From positions 1 through 9,286 of the forward strand of contig UQJE01000093.1 in the NCBI GenBank assembly GCA_900541345.1: a stretch of 9,286 bases of DNA, in the 5' to 3' direction. The translations under genes and the position numbers were made by a program. Below the pieces are notes generated by a model that was given only the letters and a program-made list of their open reading frames with translations, had not been told where the DNA came from and did no database searches. This DNA comes from an uncultured Blautia sp. (GTDB taxonomy: Bacteria > Bacillota > Clostridia > Lachnospirales > Lachnospiraceae). Positions 7,819-9,286 of the stretch are shown in pieces (position 1 is the stretch's first letter; each line of letters opens with the position of its first letter).

Positions 7819-8931
7819 TTACTGTTTTCTGATTCGTTTTATCAGCTCTTCTGCGTCTTCTGTCTGCCCGAGATACCCATGTTCATTGGAGCGGTGATTC
7901 AGATAAAATTGAATGCGCTCCATAATTTCTTTCATTGTTTTTTCTAAATATCCGTATTCTTTTAATATCGTCAGCGCTTCATCCGTTGTACCTGCTTCCA
8001 GAATTTCTTTTGCACAGGAAAGAGGTGCTCCTGCCCGGATTCCATTTGAGGCGAGAACCTCCATTCTGCCATCGGCACTATGAGAATGGGTATTCATAAT
8101 CCCTGCTGCAACCTTTACAAACTTACCAATATGAGCTACAAAAAGAATCCCCTCTACTCCCATATCTATTGCCATATCTATCGTTTCACCCACGTAGTTG
8201 CTGCATTTCATATTTCGCTCAAAAGGAAGATCCGCCTTCTCTTTTACATACTCTGCACCATAATTTCCCGGCGTTACAAGAAGGTATTTTTCTCCCTGAG
8301 CATAGTGCTGGCGCATCTCGACGCGGATACTTTCAATGAGCGCTTTCTCACTCATAGGCTCTACAATTCCCGTTGTTCCCAAAATAGAAATTCCGCCTAC
8401 AATACCAAGACGGGGATTAAAAGTCTTCAAGGCCACTCTTTCTCCTTCCGGCACATAAATGGTAATTTTTAAACCACCCTTATAATGATAAAAAAGAGAG
8501 GCCTCCTCTGCCTGAGAAAGAATCATAGATCTGGGAACCGGATTGATTGCCGCCTCCCCGATTTTCTGTGAAAGCCCGGGCTTTGTCACACGCCCAACAC
8601 CTGGTCCCCCATCAAGAATAATTCTCGGATCTTCTGTTTTTTCCACTCTGGCACAAATCAAAAGTCCGTGTGTCGTATCCGGATCGTCTCCTCCGTCTTT
8701 TCTTACGCCACAGCTTACCCACTTCTCTTCTCTTTTAGTTTCCTCCAGAGCAAGGAGAAGCGAAATCCCCTTTGGCGTCATAAGCTTTACTTCTTTTACT
8801 TCTTTTTCTCCCAGAAGCATTTCTACTGCTCCCCTGCAGGCTGCTGCAGCACAGGAGCCTGTCGTATAACCGAAGCGTAGTTTTTTCTGCCCTCGGATCA
8901 CATAATAATTTTCCAATCCGTTATTGCTCAT
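7819..8931 (-). CDS. cbiD: Cobalt-precorrin-5B C1-methyltransferase CbiD, first gene of the operon
   Basis: CbiD methylates C1 of cobalt-precorrin-5B. Together with CbiG it marks the anaerobic route. It is not a member of the tetrapyrrole methylase fold shared by CbiL, CbiF, CbiH and CbiE. The protein is 370 aa, normal for the family. Motifs are RFGYTTGSCAAAAC (19-32), GGDDPDTTHG (80-89), GPGVGRVTKPGL (109-120), GEAAINPVPR (125-134), GGISILGTTGIVEPMSE (179-195), CSNYVGETID (243-252), HIGKFVKVAAGIMN (267-280) and HSHSADGR (282-289). The ATG at 8931 has AAAGGAG about 4 nt upstream. The riboswitch leader and its terminator lie directly before it, so it is the first gene controlled by cobalamin. 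Confidence 0.97.
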   Translation of the reverse strand: MSNNGLENYYVIRGQKKLRFGYTTGSCAAAACRGAVEMLLGEKEVKEVKLMTPKGISLLLALEETKREEKWVSCGVRKDGGDDPDTTHGLLICARVEKTEDPRIILDGGPGVGRVTKPGLSQKIGEAAINPVPRSMILSQAEEASLFYHYKGGLKITIYVPEGERVALKTFNPRLGIVGGISILGTTGIVEPMSEKALIESIRVEMRQHYAQGEKYLLVTPGNYGAEYVKEKADLPFERNMKCSNYVGETIDMAIDMGVEGILFVAHIGKFVKVAAGIMNTHSHSADGRMEVLASNGIRAGAPLSCAKEILEAGTTDEALTILKEYGYLEKTMKEIMERIQFYLNHRSNEHGYLGQTEDAEELIKRIRKQ

Positions 8932-8955
8932 ACTGCTCCTTTACAAAAGAAACAT

Positions 8956-8991
8956 AAATAAAAAAGGAATCTGTCTGACAACAAATCCCTT
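8956..8991 (-). terminator. Intrinsic terminator in the cob leader (riboswitch expression platform)
   Basis: On the minus strand AAGGGATTTGT (8991-8981) and ACAGATTCCTT (8974-8964) form an 11-bp stem with two G-U pairs and a 6-nt TGTCAG loop. Six T residues follow from 8965 (the first two lie within the stem), then ATTT. It lies between the aptamer and the cbiD ribosome site, so it would stop transcription before the first gene. This is the expected off-state structure of a transcriptional cobalamin riboswitch. Confidence 0.85.
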
Positions 8992-9005
8992 CTTTCTCTG
9001 CCTCT

Positions 9006-9023
9006 TTTTCGATTCAGCGAAAA
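9006..9023 (-). repeat. Small hairpin in the linker between aptamer and terminator
   Basis: TTTTCG and CGAAAA pair perfectly over 6 bp around a CTGAAT loop. The stem is weak and has no U-tract of its own. It may serve as a spacer that brings the 5' side of the aptamer near the terminator, but this is only inference. Confidence 0.4.
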
Positions 9024-9028
9024 TATAA

Positions 9029-9150
9029 GAAAATCTCCCGGTTGCCGCAGGAAATTCCCTTCTGAAAAAAAGCACCCGGTATCTGACTTTTACAGTAACG
9101 GACTTGTGCAGGATTTCCACCTGCTTCCCGAAAATGCTCTTCCTTTTTTT
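9029..9150 (-). promoter_or_regulatory. Cobalamin riboswitch aptamer
   Basis: The minus-strand RNA contains the cobalamin-riboswitch core in order. CGGGAAGCAGG is followed by a GCAGG/CCTGC stem (9124-9120 with 9112-9108) and GTTACTGTAA. The B12 box AGTCAGATACC follows at 9088-9078. A 10-bp closing helix joins 9144-9135 to 9074-9065, with three G-U pairs. Downstream, an 11-bp G-U-rich hairpin (9059-9049 with 9039-9029) presents the 9-nt loop GCGGCAACC and corresponds to P13. Its GCGG can pair with CCGT in the L5 region (9103-9100), the expected kissing-loop contact. The family binds adenosyl- or other cobalamins and represses synthesis genes. Its position before cbiD, with a terminator after it, fits feedback control. 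I cannot tell from sequence alone which cobalamin form it prefers. Confidence 0.92.
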
Positions 9151-9164
9151 GTAATTCGACTTTT

Positions 9165-9193
9165 ATTATATAATTATATATAGGAAAAGTCAA
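9165..9193 (-). promoter_or_regulatory. Main promoter of the cob operon
   Basis: TTGACT (9193-9188) and TATAAT (9170-9165) are separated by exactly 17 bp of AT-rich sequence, close to the ideal vegetative sigma-A promoter. Transcription should start near 9158, just before the aptamer, giving a leader of about 225 nt. The strength of the promoter suggests that control falls mostly on the riboswitch. Confidence 0.85.
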
Positions 9194-9204
9194 TTTAATC
9201 TAGC

Positions 9205-9233
9205 TTGTTATTTTAGAAAAAACCTGTTATGCT
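9205..9233 (+). promoter_or_regulatory. Probable rightward promoter of the divergent gene
   Basis: TTGTTA (9205-9210) and TATGCT (9228-9233) are 17 bp apart, and TGT directly before the -10 gives an extended -10 motif. The start would fall near 9240, about 34 nt before the ATG at 9274. The -10 is a moderate match, and the call depends partly on a gene really starting there. It is back to back with the cob promoter; the two -35 boxes are about 11 bp apart. Confidence 0.5.
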
Positions 9234-9240
9234 TAACAGG
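9223..9240. repeat. Perfect inverted repeat over the rightward -10: candidate operator
   Basis: CCTGTTA (9223-9229) and TAACAGG (9234-9240) form a perfect 7-bp inverted repeat around TGCT. It covers the extended -10 of the rightward promoter and ends at the predicted start site, a typical place for a repressor operator. The alternative reading is a minus-strand terminator, since the minus strand continues with six T residues (9222-9217). A gene on the right that points away would make a minus-strand terminator there unnecessary, so I lean to the operator. Confidence 0.5.
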
Positions 9241-9273
9241 AATCTGAACTTCTGAAAATGAAAAGGAAACATT

Positions 9274-9286
9274 ATGGAAAAAATTT
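9274..9286 (+). CDS. Start of a divergent gene, product unknown (cut by window edge)
   Basis: An ATG at 9274 follows AAGGA (9263-9267) at a 6-nt spacing and opens a frame reading M-E-K-I before the window ends. The ribosome site and the upstream promoter-like sequence support a real start, but four codons allow no statement of function. An ATG at 9258 in another frame is also open to the edge but has no ribosome site. Confidence 0.45.

Noticed and set aside
9049..9059. The GGAATTTCC near-palindrome as a separate operator
   Set aside because: It is better explained as the 5' arm of the P13 hairpin in the riboswitch, where it pairs over 11 bp with 9029-9039.
9169..9174. A plus-strand TATAAT opposite the cob -10
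   Set aside because: The AT-rich repeat creates it by symmetry; at 17 bp upstream there is only TTTTTG, not a convincing -35.

Overview
The window holds most of an anaerobic (cobalt-early) cobalamin biosynthesis operon. Nine genes are packed head to tail on the minus strand, so transcription runs from right to left. The anaerobic assignment rests on cbiD and cbiG and on the lack of any recognisable cobG, cobF or cobN. AT-rich spacers, strong AGGAGG-type ribosome binding sites, consensus sigma-A promoters and a riboswitch-terminator leader point to a low- to mid-GC Firmicute. A Clostridia or Lachnospiraceae-like gut anaerobe is my inference, not something the sequence proves.

Layout from right to left in transcription order. 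At the right edge (about 9274-9286) a gene on the plus strand appears to begin. Two back-to-back promoters (about 9165-9233) lie between it and the cob operon, and a perfect inverted repeat sits on the rightward one. The leftward promoter (TTGACT-17-TATAAT) produces a leader of about 225 nt. That leader contains a cobalamin riboswitch aptamer (about 9029-9150) and an intrinsic terminator (about 8956-8991), followed by cbiD. A 10-nt segment at the 5' side of the aptamer closing helix is perfectly complementary to the 3' arm and U-tract of the terminator, which gives a simple antitermination model. The genes then run cbiD, cbiL, cbiF, cbiG, cbiH, a cbiJ-cbiE-cbiT triple fusion, cbiA, cbiB and cobD. 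cobD is cut by the left window edge.

The genes work together as follows. CbiL, CbiH, CbiF, CbiG and CbiD carry out C20 methylation, C17 methylation with ring contraction, C11 methylation, lactone opening with loss of C2, and C1 methylation. The fusion protein then reduces precorrin-6A, methylates C15 with decarboxylation, and methylates C5. CbiA amidates the a and c side chains of cobyrinate. CobD supplies aminopropanol phosphate, which CbiB attaches to the corrin. Gene junctions overlap by 4-8 bp or are separated by 0-13 bp, so translation is probably coupled. Not present here are cbiC (methyl migration, needed between CbiE and CbiA), a cobaltochelatase, cbiP, the adenosyltransferase and the lower-ligand assembly genes. 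These probably lie left of the window or elsewhere.
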